Positions 1-6,557 of a DNA stretch of 9,035 nucleotides are shown piece by piece (the first letter of the stretch is position 1; each line of letters begins with the position of its first letter). The notes below the pieces were generated by a model, which was given only the letters and a program-made list of their open reading frames with translations, had not been told where the DNA came from and did no database searches. Made by a program: the position numbers and the translations under genes. This stretch comes from Prevotella sp. (GTDB lineage Bacteria; Bacteroidota; Bacteroidia; Bacteroidales; Bacteroidaceae), in NCBI GenBank assembly GCA_021204735.1, contig JAJPYV010000130.1, positions 1 to 9,035 of the forward strand, given 5' to 3'.

Positions 1-3000
1 GGTTAATACCAAGCTGCATACTGAATGGACGTGGATAAGGGTTCTTATCAATACCGTCAGCAACTTCAGGGTCAAGGCCCTTGTACTTCGTAATGATGAA
101 CGGGTTTTGAGCCGTTAAATAGATACGTCCCGGCAAGTAAGGTTTGCCATCATTCATGAAAATATGAGAGAATGAATAACCAAGAGTGATGTTAGTACAT
201 TTCAAGTAAGAAGCATTTCTAACGAAATAGTCGCTGATATAATACTCACTGCTACTCGTTCCAGTGAAACCAAGGCTTACAGCCTCAGCCGTAGTATTAT
301 TGTATGCACTATTAGAGTAAAGACCAGTAGCACTTACAGAAGCCTTGTCAGAGAGGAAGTCATAGTAAACATAGTTGCCGAAAGAAGCGCGGAAAGCCGT
401 ACTCAAGTCCCAGTTCTTGTAAGTGAACTTCATTGTAAGACCCATGAATACGTCAGCAGCCGGGCTCTTATAGAAATAGCGGTCATCATCATTAATAATA
501 CCATTACCATCACGGTCAACATAAACGCCCTCGATCGGGTTGCCCGCATCATCATAAACCTGCTGGTAAACCCAGAATGAATTAGCAGGGTGTCCAACAG
601 ACTGCGCCTGAACCTGAGTACCGAGACCTCTCGATATAGAAGTACCAGTCTTTACAACATATCCATCATCGCCACCGATGAGTTCTGTAATCTCGTTATG
701 ATTCCAAGAAATGTTATATTGGATATCCCATGTGAAATTTTTCGTAACAATAGGTTTAACACCCAGAGTAAACTCAACACCATAATTCTTCAAAGAGCCG
801 ATATTCTCAGACATACGCTGACCAAAGTTCATAAGAGCAGGAATTGTAACATCCTGTATCAAATCCTTCGTCTTACGATAATAGCCATCGATATTAGCAG
901 TGAAGCGGTTGTTAAGGAAAGCAAAGTCCAAACCAGCGTTCCAAGTAGTAGTAGTTTCCCAAGTAAGATCAGGGTTATACTTATTAGGACGAGTAGTATA
1001 ATAATATGTGTCACCGAAAGGATACTGAGCATAAGAGTTACCAGCAACATAGAGAGGAGTGTAAAGGAAATCATCACCGATATCCTGCTGACCAGTCTGA
1101 CCCCAGCCGAGACGGAGTTTGAACTCATTCCACCAGTCGAGGTTCTTCATGAATTTCTCATCATTGATTTTCCATGCCAAGGCAACAGAAGGGAAATAGC
1201 CCCATTTATGACCTTTAGCAAAGCGAGAAGAACCATCCGCACGTATTGTAGCAGTCAACATATAACGGTCAAGCACCGAATAATTCAAACGACCGAAATA
1301 AGAAACAAGCGAGTTGTGAGTAGCCCATTCCGTCTCCGACCTTACAGCAGGGTTGTTTTCCTCCCCCGTATACGGGTCAGTACCACTACCGAAGTTGTAA
1401 CCGCTACGGTGATAGTGAGATTCCTCAGCACCAGCCATTATGTCAATATTATGAGCGCCAAATTCGTGTTGATATTGAGCATAGACATTAGCAGTAACAC
1501 TATACTTATAATACCTTGTAATACCATTCCAACCATAATAGTTGCAATTATAAGAATAAGGACTACTAATATCATCCTGGCGGCTCTCAGTATATTCACC
1601 GCCATAGCTTGCATGGATATGCAAGTCCTCCAAGCCATGAATCTTATAGTCAACCTCAAAGTTGCCTGTAAAGTCAGACGACTTAGCATTGATAAATACC
1701 TGGTTGAGGTAAGCCACAGGGTTCTGAGGAGAATTAGTATTAGCAGTAGTTGTCCAATCAGGGTCACTGAAAGTATTTACAGAAATTGCATTCTGCCAAT
1801 AGCCACCAAAATACTTAGTATAAATATCACCATTGCTCTTTACAGGTTGAGTAGGATCCATTGAGAGAGCGCCACCAATTGCAGTACCAGCATCAACGTA
1901 ACGATCCTTCTCGTACATATACTTAGCAGAGATGTTGAAATTGAGGTGGTCGTTGAGCAAAGAAGGAGAAAGGTTTATACCAGCATTAAAACGATGCATC
2001 CAGGAGTTGTCGATGATACCCTGATCACCCTGGTAACCAACCGAAACGCGGTAAGGCACATTCTTTATACCGCCTGATACAGAAAGATTGTGAGAAGTAC
2101 TTACAGCAGTACGGAAAATCTCATCCTGCCAATCAGTGTTATAGCTGCCAAGACCCTGTGCGTCAGCACCAATAATATTATGAACAAGGTCACGATACTC
2201 ATCACCGCTGAGCACATCATAGCGTTTCTGCGTTGTAGAAACCGTTACGTCACCATTATAAGAGATATGAGGAGCAGATTTTTTGCTACCCTTCTTAGTA
2301 GTAATGATGATGACACCGTTAGAAGCCCTTGAACCATAGATAGCAGTAGCCGAAGCATCCTTCAATACTGTAAAAGTCTCGATATCGTTCGGGTTAATCA
2401 TAGCCAGCACGTTACTCATACCAGTAGCCGTGTTATTATCGATAGTAAGACCGTCGATTACGAGCAACGGGTCGTTGCTGGCATTCAGAGACGAGCCACC
2501 ACGGATACGGATTTGAGCACCAGCACCCGGAGTACCGCCGGAAGTTATAACGTCAACACCAGCAATTTTACCAACGAGCATATCAGTAGCACTGCTTGTG
2601 ATGCCCTTACTCATATCATCAGGTTTGATAGCCGTTACAGAGCCCGTCAAGTCAGTTTTCTTAGCACGGCCGTAACCAATGACAACAATGTTGTCAAGAG
2701 TTTGGGAGTCAGGCTCCAGAGTAACGACCAATCCAGGTTTGAGAGAAACCTGTTTAGTTACATACCCGATGTAAGACACTTGGATTGTAGTTCCCGGTTT
2801 TGCGTTAATAGAGAAATTACCGTCAAAATCAGTAATGACGCCGCTATCCTGTCCTACGATACGGACTGTAGCGCCGATTACAGGTTCACCGGAAGCATCC
2901 TTGACATGCCCCATAATAGAGCTTTGAGCAAAGGCTCCTACTGATAGGAACAGCCCTATCAGTAGGGCAAAGAACCTAATAGAGGTTTTAAATTTTACCT

Positions 3001-3007
3001 GCTTCAT
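1..3007 (-). CDS. SusC-like TonB-dependent outer-membrane transporter, 3' end just outside the window
   Basis: I translated this by hand from the complement: 1002 codons stay open from ATG at 3007 to the window edge. It is an outer-membrane importer of the SusC/RagA type, which takes up oligosaccharides (or peptides) using TonB energy and normally works with a SusD lipoprotein. Residues 1-27 are a signal peptide ending AFA|Q. Residues 30-95 are a carboxypeptidase-regulatory-like domain (GHVKDASGEPVIGA, then TDFDGNF). A TonB-box-like segment NIVVIGYGRAKKTDLTG lies near 106-122. The plug follows, with LLVIDG (181-186) and VLKDASATAIYGSRASNG (214-231). The rest is beta-barrel, with an acidic DRDGNGIINDDDR loop near 831-843 resembling a calcium-binding loop. 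The visible end, FSMQLGIN, is typical of the last strand, so only a few residues and the stop are missing. No SusD is visible; it would lie to the left. Divergence from LacI and an MFS sugar carrier suggests a sugar substrate, but the sugar itself cannot be read from the sequence. Confidence 0.97.
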   Translation of the reverse strand, partial: MKQVKFKTSIRFFALLIGLFLSVGAFAQSSIMGHVKDASGEPVIGATVRIVGQDSGVITDFDGNFSINAKPGTTIQVSYIGYVTKQVSLKPGLVVTLEPDSQTLDNIVVIGYGRAKKTDLTGSVTAIKPDDMSKGITSSATDMLVGKIAGVDVITSGGTPGAGAQIRIRGGSSLNASNDPLLVIDGLTIDNNTATGMSNVLAMINPNDIETFTVLKDASATAIYGSRASNGVIIITTKKGSKKSAPHISYNGDVTVSTTQKRYDVLSGDEYRDLVHNIIGADAQGLGSYNTDWQDEIFRTAVSTSHNLSVSGGIKNVPYRVSVGYQGDQGIIDNSWMHRFNAGINLSPSLLNDHLNFNISAKYMYEKDRYVDAGTAIGGALSMDPTQPVKSNGDIYTKYFGGYWQNAISVNTFSDPDWTTTANTNSPQNPVAYLNQVFINAKSSDFTGNFEVDYKIHGLEDLHIHASYGGEYTESRQDDISSPYSYNCNYYGWNGITRYYKYSVTANVYAQYQHEFGAHNIDIMAGAEESHYHRSGYNFGSGTDPYTGEENNPAVRSETEWATHNSLVSYFGRLNYSVLDRYMLTATIRADGSSRFAKGHKWGYFPSVALAWKINDEKFMKNLDWWNEFKLRLGWGQTGQQDIGDDFLYTPLYVAGNSYAQYPFGDTYYYTTRPNKYNPDLTWETTTTWNAGLDFAFLNNRFTANIDGYYRKTKDLIQDVTIPALMNFGQRMSENIGSLKNYGVEFTLGVKPIVTKNFTWDIQYNISWNHNEITELIGGDDGYVVKTGTSISRGLGTQVQAQSVGHPANSFWVYQQVYDDAGNPIEGVYVDRDGNGIINDDDRYFYKSPAADVFMGLTMKFTYKNWDLSTAFRASFGNYVYYDFLSDKASVSATGLYSNSAYNNTTAEAVSLGFTGTSSSEYYISDYFVRNASYLKCTNITLGYSFSHIFMNDGKPYLPGRIYLTAQNPFIITKYKGLDPEVADGIDKNPYPRPFSMQLGIN

Positions 3008-3100
3008 CTTTTTGTTTTTTTTAGTTAACCAAATATAATCATTCTTTCTTAGTAATCCCATGGTACAATATAGATAGGTATTTATCTATTTTTACTAATG

Positions 3101-3108
3101 CAAAAATA
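3101..3108 (-). promoter_or_regulatory. -7 promoter box for the SusC-like gene
   Basis: On the minus strand this reads TATTTTTG, a perfect match to the Bacteroidota sigma-ABfr -7 consensus TAnnTTTG. Transcription would start near 3095, giving a leader of about 88 bases before the ATG at 3007. No good -33 TTTG lies 19-21 bases upstream, which fits a promoter that needs an activator, though this is inference. Confidence 0.6.
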
Positions 3109-3160
3109 AACTTGTTATAAACAAATTCTTTTTCTTTTAACAAAAATGTGTTATTTTCGC

Positions 3161-3178
3161 CATGCAAACGATTGCGTG
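3161..3178. promoter_or_regulatory. LacI-family operator between divergent genes
   Basis: CATGCAAACGATTGCGTG is an 18-bp palindrome with only two mismatched pairs and a central CG. This is the typical form of LacI/GalR-family operators, where the hinge-helix leucine inserts at the central CpG. It lies upstream of the adjacent lacI-type gene and of the SusC-like gene. Its centre (3169/3170) is 65 bp from the centre of each -7 box. A site so far upstream of both promoters would suit activation or looping better than simple blocking of RNA polymerase. The match is seen directly; binding by the neighbouring LacI protein is inferred. Confidence 0.75.
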
Positions 3179-3230
3179 TGCAAAGAGATAAATAAGATAA
3201 GGCATATCAGCAAGTTTCTTACGATTTATC

Positions 3231-3238
3231 TATTTTTG
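3231..3238 (+). promoter_or_regulatory. -7 promoter box for the LacI-MFS operon
   Basis: TATTTTTG matches the Bacteroidota -7 consensus TAnnTTTG. It is the same 8-mer as the SusC-side box and is placed as its mirror image. Transcription would start near 3245, leaving a short leader of about 13 bases before the ATG at 3258. No clear -33 TTTG is seen at the usual spacing. Confidence 0.6.
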
Positions 3239-3257
3239 CATAAACAATACTGTAACT

Positions 3258-4301
3258 ATGCCCGAAAAGAAGATGCCAATAACCATGAAAGATATCGCTA
3301 CGGAAATAGGAGTATCCGTGGCAACGATATCACGTGCCCTAAAAGACGACCCCCGTATCAGTGAGAAAAGGCGAGAGGAAATAAAAAATTACGCCAAGGA
3401 GCATAATTTCAGTCCCAATATAATAGCCGAGTCCCTGCGCCACCGTAGAGTGATGAAAGTGATAGGAATCATAATACCCCAGTTCACCCACTTCTATTTC
3501 TCATCAATATTGAGCGGAATAGAAGAAGAAGCCACAAAAAGCGGGTACCAGCTAATGGTAGCCCAGAGCAATGAAAATTACGAGCGAGAGGTAGAAATAT
3601 GCAACTCGTTTTATGAGAGCAAAGTATGCGGCATAATCGTATCGCAATCAAAGAACACCATAAAATACGATCATTTTCAAAAACTAATGGACAATGGCGT
3701 GCCGTTGGTATTCTACGACAGGATATGTACAGGAATCAACGCCAGTAGAGTGGTAGTAGATGACTATATGGGAGCATTCTCAGCCGTTGAGCACTTAGTA
3801 AGCATAGGATGCAAGAAAATAGCATTCTACGGGTCACCAATGAAGTTGGAAATATCAAAAAACAGATACAACGGTTGGCGAGATGCACTGTTGAAACACG
3901 GTATCAATCCAGATGCCTGTGTGAAGATGTATTGCGACAACCGAGAAGATGCAGAACTGATTACACCAGAAATAATGCAGGGAGAGAACCATCCCGATGC
4001 CTTTTTCGCCGTCAACGACGACACAGCAATCGGTATTTTATATACGATAAAGCGCATGGGGCTAAGAGTGCCCGAAGACATTTCAATATGCGGATTTACC
4101 AACGGTCAGCGAGCGATAGCATGCGACCCTATGCTTACCACAGTAGAACAGAACGGTATGGAAGTAGGGAGACAGGCAGCGAGAATCCTCATTGACAAAG
4201 CAGAAGACAAGATGCCAATTGACAAAGTAGAGAGGCGAGTGGTAAGAACGAGATTAGTAGTGAGAGGAACCACAAAGAGCATTCCCATAGAAGAAGAATA
4301 A
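3258..4301 (+). CDS. LacI/GalR-family transcriptional regulator
   Basis: A 347-residue sugar-responsive DNA-binding protein, the usual length for this family. The N-terminal helix-turn-helix covers about residues 9-54 (MKDIATEIGVS, recognition helix VATISRALK). The hinge helix NIIAESLRHRR (54-64) carries the leucine (L60) expected to insert into a central CpG. Residues 67-345 form the periplasmic-binding-protein-like sensor domain, with family landmarks VFYDR (151-155), NRYNGW (202-207), FAVNDD (250-255) and a CDPMLTTVEQNGMEVG segment near 289-304. The arginine and aspartates there are typical sugar contacts. ATG at 3258 is chosen because it is the first after the -7 box; ATGs at 3273 and 3285 are less likely alternatives. 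It is the first gene of a two-gene operon with the MFS carrier and probably binds the operator at 3161-3178, so autoregulation is likely. The effector is unknown, probably a sugar or sugar phosphate released after import. Confidence 0.96.
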   Translation: MPEKKMPITMKDIATEIGVSVATISRALKDDPRISEKRREEIKNYAKEHNFSPNIIAESLRHRRVMKVIGIIIPQFTHFYFSSILSGIEEEATKSGYQLMVAQSNENYEREVEICNSFYESKVCGIIVSQSKNTIKYDHFQKLMDNGVPLVFYDRICTGINASRVVVDDYMGAFSAVEHLVSIGCKKIAFYGSPMKLEISKNRYNGWRDALLKHGINPDACVKMYCDNREDAELITPEIMQGENHPDAFFAVNDDTAIGILYTIKRMGLRVPEDISICGFTNGQRAIACDPMLTTVEQNGMEVGRQAARILIDKAEDKMPIDKVERRVVRTRLVVRGTTKSIPIEEE

Positions 4302-4328
4302 ATATAAACCAAATAACACACCTTAAAA

Positions 4329-5660
4329 ATGAGTACCAATTTAAAGAAAAAGCCAGATTTGAGTTTTTTTAAGCTCTGGAACCTTAGTTTTGGTTTTTTC
4401 GGCGTACAGATAGCCTACGCCCTACAAAGTGCCAACATCAGTAGAATATTCGCCACCCTTGGAGCAGACCCACACAGTCTGAGTTACTTCTGGATTTTGC
4501 CGCCATTGATGGGAATTATTGTGCAGCCAATAGTAGGAACATGCAGCGACAAGACATGGTGCCGTTTCGGGCGACGCATACCATACCTATTTATAGGAGC
4601 ATTAGTAGCCGTACTCGTGATGTGCCTACTGCCAAACGCAGGATCATTCGGTATGGCAGTGTCGACAGCAATGGTATTCGGATTGATATCACTGATGTTT
4701 CTCGACACAAGTATCAACATGGCAATGCAGCCATTCAAGATGCTTGTTGGAGACATGGTAAACGAAAAGCAGAAAGCCCTTGCCTACTCAATACAAAGTT
4801 TTCTGTGCAACGCCGGCTCATTAGTAGGATACGTGTTCCCATTCTTCTTCACATTCCTTGGAATCAGTAATGTGGCAGCAAAAGGAGTTGTGCCCGACTC
4901 CGTGATATACTCATTCTACATAGGAGCGATTATACTGATACTATGCGTGATATACACATCAGTAAAAGTAAAAGAAATGCCGCCAAAAGAGTACGCTGAA
5001 TATCACGGACTTGCCAAGCCCCTTAATGAAGAAAAAGTAAACGTAATAAGACTTCTTCGAGATGCCCCGACAGCATTCTGGACAGTAGGATTAGTACAAT
5101 TTTTCTGTTGGGCAGCCTTTTTATATATGTGGAACTATACCAATGGAGCGATAGCAGAAACCTGTTGGAACACCACCGACCCCGCATCAGAAAATTTCCA
5201 GGCAGCCGGTAACTGGGTAGGAATACTATTTGCAGTACAAGCAATAGGCAGTGTGCTATGGGCTGTAATGCTCCCACGGTTCTCTAACCGCAAGGTAGCC
5301 TACGCATCGAGCCTTATAATTGGCGGCATAGGATTTCTCATGATACCTTTCATACACAATCAATATGTGCTATTCATTCCATATCTGCTTATCGGTTGTG
5401 CTTGGGCAGCAATGCTCGCCATGCCATTCACAATTGTTACCAATGCCTTAAACGGCAGTCACATGGGAGCATACCTTGGTCTGTTCAACGGTACAATATG
5501 CATACCACAAATCATAGCAGCAGCATTAGGAGGCACAGTGTTGAGTATTGTCGGCAGCGCACAAAGCAGTATGATGCTCGTATCGGGAGTGTTCCTCGTT
5601 ATTGGAGCAGGATGCGTTGGAATAATTAAGGAAACAAGCGCTTCGCAAATTAAAAATTAA
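4329..5660 (+). CDS. MFS sugar transporter, SLC45/GPH type (probable oligosaccharide:cation symporter)
   Basis: A 443-residue inner-membrane protein with about 12 hydrophobic segments. After a short cytoplasmic start (MSTNLKKKPD) the first helix contains LWNLSFGFFGVQIAYAL. The loop between helices 2 and 3 has the major-facilitator signature as D74 followed by RFGRRIPYLF (79-88), the pattern seen in SLC45 and plant sucrose-carrier relatives that move disaccharides or oligosaccharides with cations. It starts 27 bases after the LacI stop, with no promoter box between, so it is very probably cotranscribed. In Bacteroidota, such carriers bring sugars released in the periplasm into the cytosol; here it would pair with the SusC-like importer. 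Alpha-glucosides or sucrose are plausible substrates by family, not shown. The last residues, QIKN, and the stop are encoded within a TTAAAAA repeat array, so the natural C-terminus may have been altered by repeat expansion. Confidence 0.92.
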   Translation: MSTNLKKKPDLSFFKLWNLSFGFFGVQIAYALQSANISRIFATLGADPHSLSYFWILPPLMGIIVQPIVGTCSDKTWCRFGRRIPYLFIGALVAVLVMCLLPNAGSFGMAVSTAMVFGLISLMFLDTSINMAMQPFKMLVGDMVNEKQKALAYSIQSFLCNAGSLVGYVFPFFFTFLGISNVAAKGVVPDSVIYSFYIGAIILILCVIYTSVKVKEMPPKEYAEYHGLAKPLNEEKVNVIRLLRDAPTAFWTVGLVQFFCWAAFLYMWNYTNGAIAETCWNTTDPASENFQAAGNWVGILFAVQAIGSVLWAVMLPRFSNRKVAYASSLIIGGIGFLMIPFIHNQYVLFIPYLLIGCAWAAMLAMPFTIVTNALNGSHMGAYLGLFNGTICIPQIIAAALGGTVLSIVGSAQSSMMLVSGVFLVIGAGCVGIIKETSASQIKN

Positions 5661-5686
5661 AAATTAAAAATTAAAAATTAAAAATT
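5647..5686. repeat. TTAAAAA heptamer array, first block
   Basis: TT pairs recur every seven bases at 5650, 5657, 5664, 5671, 5678 and 5685, giving five full TTAAAAA units plus an edge. The array begins within the MFS reading frame and contains its TAA stop (5658-5660). It is followed by TTCGATGTGGCGAA, a tail with a partner near 6478-6491. Confidence 0.9.
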
Positions 5687-5719
5687 CGATGTGGCGAACG
5701 TTGCTTGCGATGCTTCGGG

Positions 5720-5773
5720 AATTAAGAATTAAAAATGAAAAATTAAAAATGAAAAATTAAAAATTAAAAATGC
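5720..5773. repeat. Degenerate ATTAAAA/ATGAAAA heptamer array, second block
   Basis: The seven-base period continues with variant units in the order ATTAAGA, ATTAAAA, ATGAAAA, ATTAAAA, ATGAAAA, ATTAAAA, ATTAAAA. The block is introduced by GCTTCGGGAATT (5712-5723), which matches GCTTCGCAAATT (5640-5651) at 10 of 12 positions ahead of the first block. This suggests duplication of a larger unit. The 33 bases between the blocks are more GC-rich and hold a weak CGAA...TTCG pairing, not a convincing terminator. Confidence 0.85.
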
Positions 5774-5809
5774 AAGACTGCTTGAGAGAGGTCTCGATAA
5801 ATCGGGTTC

Positions 5810-6373
5810 CTACAGTTCATGCTTTAAAGCAGCGTATAGGCAAAGTGCACGGACCTCATTATCCAAATCCTCTATATCGAGGTATTTATCATTGTGCATG
5901 AAAGTGTATTCCTGGATTTTCATGCCTATACGAAAGGCAAAATTATAGAAATACTTGCAATAGCTTCTGTACGTGCCAAACAAGCCATACAGCATCGTGT
6001 CTTCCATAGTTTGCTCTTTATTTGTTTTATACTCCAACAACTTTGCATCCCGCACAGCTTTCATTTGCCAAGTATCATGATCAAACATCATCATGTCGTC
6101 GAGATGCGCAGACAACAGAGCCATTGTTTCGCGCGTCTCCACTTTAGTCTTGCTATTAATACGCTGATAAGCATTCTTATAACATTGATAATCCCATGTA
6201 TTGTACTGTTCGATAATATCCAAACAGCAATTTACGATACCGCTAAACTCTTTCTCAATCTCATCTTTTATATCACTTAAGACAGATTTTTTGAGTTGTA
6301 AGTCATCCTTAAACTCCTGCAACTCCATAGCCCGTTCAGCATCTGCCGTCAACTGTTCAATATCAAATGCCAT
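5810..6373 (-). CDS. Protein of unknown function, 187 residues
   Basis: I do not recognise a family. The protein is soluble-looking, mostly helical and rich in charged residues, with no signal peptide or membrane segment, so it is probably cytoplasmic. Residues 5-45 (ADAERAMELQEFKDDLQLKK onward) look capable of a coiled coil. The middle has CCLDIIEQYNTWDYQCYKNAY and a histidine/aspartate-rich HLDDMMMFDHDTW stretch near 90-102. The C-terminal third is rich in aromatics (YRSYCKYFYNFAF). That this is a real gene is supported by GGAGG six bases before the ATG and a perfect -7 box about 60 bases upstream. It lies convergent to the MFS gene and is bracketed by related A/T repeat tracts, which may mark an inserted or mobile segment. 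The histidine and acidic cluster could bind metal, but nothing shows this. Confidence 0.82.
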   Translation of the reverse strand: MAFDIEQLTADAERAMELQEFKDDLQLKKSVLSDIKDEIEKEFSGIVNCCLDIIEQYNTWDYQCYKNAYQRINSKTKVETRETMALLSAHLDDMMMFDHDTWQMKAVRDAKLLEYKTNKEQTMEDTMLYGLFGTYRSYCKYFYNFAFRIGMKIQEYTFMHNDKYLDIEDLDNEVRALCLYAALKHEL

Positions 6374-6379
6374 ATATTT

Positions 6380-6384
6380 CCTCC
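6380..6384 (-). promoter_or_regulatory. Strong Shine-Dalgarno GGAGG of the unknown gene
   Basis: On the minus strand GGGAGGAAATAT leads into ATG at 6373, placing GGAGG six bases before the start. The other complete genes in this window lack such a site, as is common in Bacteroidota, so this one is unusual and fixes the start codon. Confidence 0.7.
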
Positions 6385-6428
6385 CTATTTGTATGATTTA
6401 AGGTTTATCTAATTTGGTAATTACACCG

Positions 6429-6436
6429 CAAAGATA
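6429..6436 (-). promoter_or_regulatory. -7 promoter box for the unknown gene
   Basis: On the minus strand this reads TATCTTTG, a perfect TAnnTTTG. Transcription would begin near 6422, giving a leader of about 50 bases. The expected -33 region falls in the A/T repeat tract and shows no TTTG. Confidence 0.55.
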
Positions 6437-6448
6437 TAAAATAAAAAG

Positions 6449-6492
6449 TTAAAAATTAAAAATAAAAAAAATAAAAATTCATTATGGCGAAA
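6449..6492. repeat. Third A/T repeat tract with shared TGGCGAA tail
   Basis: Two TTAAAAA units (6449-6462) decay into A-rich sequence and end in AAAAATTCATTATGGCGAAA (6473-6492). This matches AAAAATTCGATGTGGCGAAC (5680-5699) at 16 of 20 positions in the same orientation. The pair therefore looks like two copies of one composite repeat, flanking the 187-residue gene. Confidence 0.7.
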
Positions 6493-6494
6493 AA

Positions 6495-6532
6495 ACAGCA
6501 CCGTAAAAAATGTTTGATTTTTACGGTGCTGT
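6495..6532 (-). terminator. Rho-independent terminator of the beta-barrel gene
   Basis: ACAGCACCGTAAAAA (6495-6509) pairs perfectly with TTTTTACGGTGCTGT (6518-6532) around an 8-base loop. On the minus strand the stem is followed by a run of T (complement of 6490-6495). It begins 25 bases after the stop codon of the gene ending at 6558. The stem itself is palindromic, but the T-run favours leftward transcription. Confidence 0.9.
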
Positions 6533-6557
6533 CTCTTATAATTCACTCAACAAGCGA

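Noticed and set aside
590..1864. Plus-strand open frame of 424 codons opposite the SusC-like gene
   Set aside because: It lies wholly antisense to a well-conserved transporter, has no domain or promoter support, and its Ile/Ser/Arg-rich composition is what the complement of this coding sequence gives. The same applies to plus-strand frames at 2090-2332 and 2513-2944 and the minus-strand frames at 859-1128 and 1438-1767, which are out of frame with the transporter.
3146..3364. Small open frame across the LacI operator and gene start
   Set aside because: It contains the operator and promoter, runs out of frame into the LacI helix-turn-helix and has no conserved features.
5687..5720. Possible terminator between the repeat blocks after the MFS gene
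   Set aside because: Only a CGAA/TTCG pairing with a 15-base unpaired interior can be drawn, so there is no stable stem.
5647..5773. Possible CRISPR array
   Set aside because: Units are 7 bases with no spacers and very low complexity; no cas genes are present.
5810..5824. C-terminal KHEL, resembling the eukaryotic ER-retention signal
   Set aside because: The gene is clearly bacterial with no signal peptide; a four-residue match is chance.
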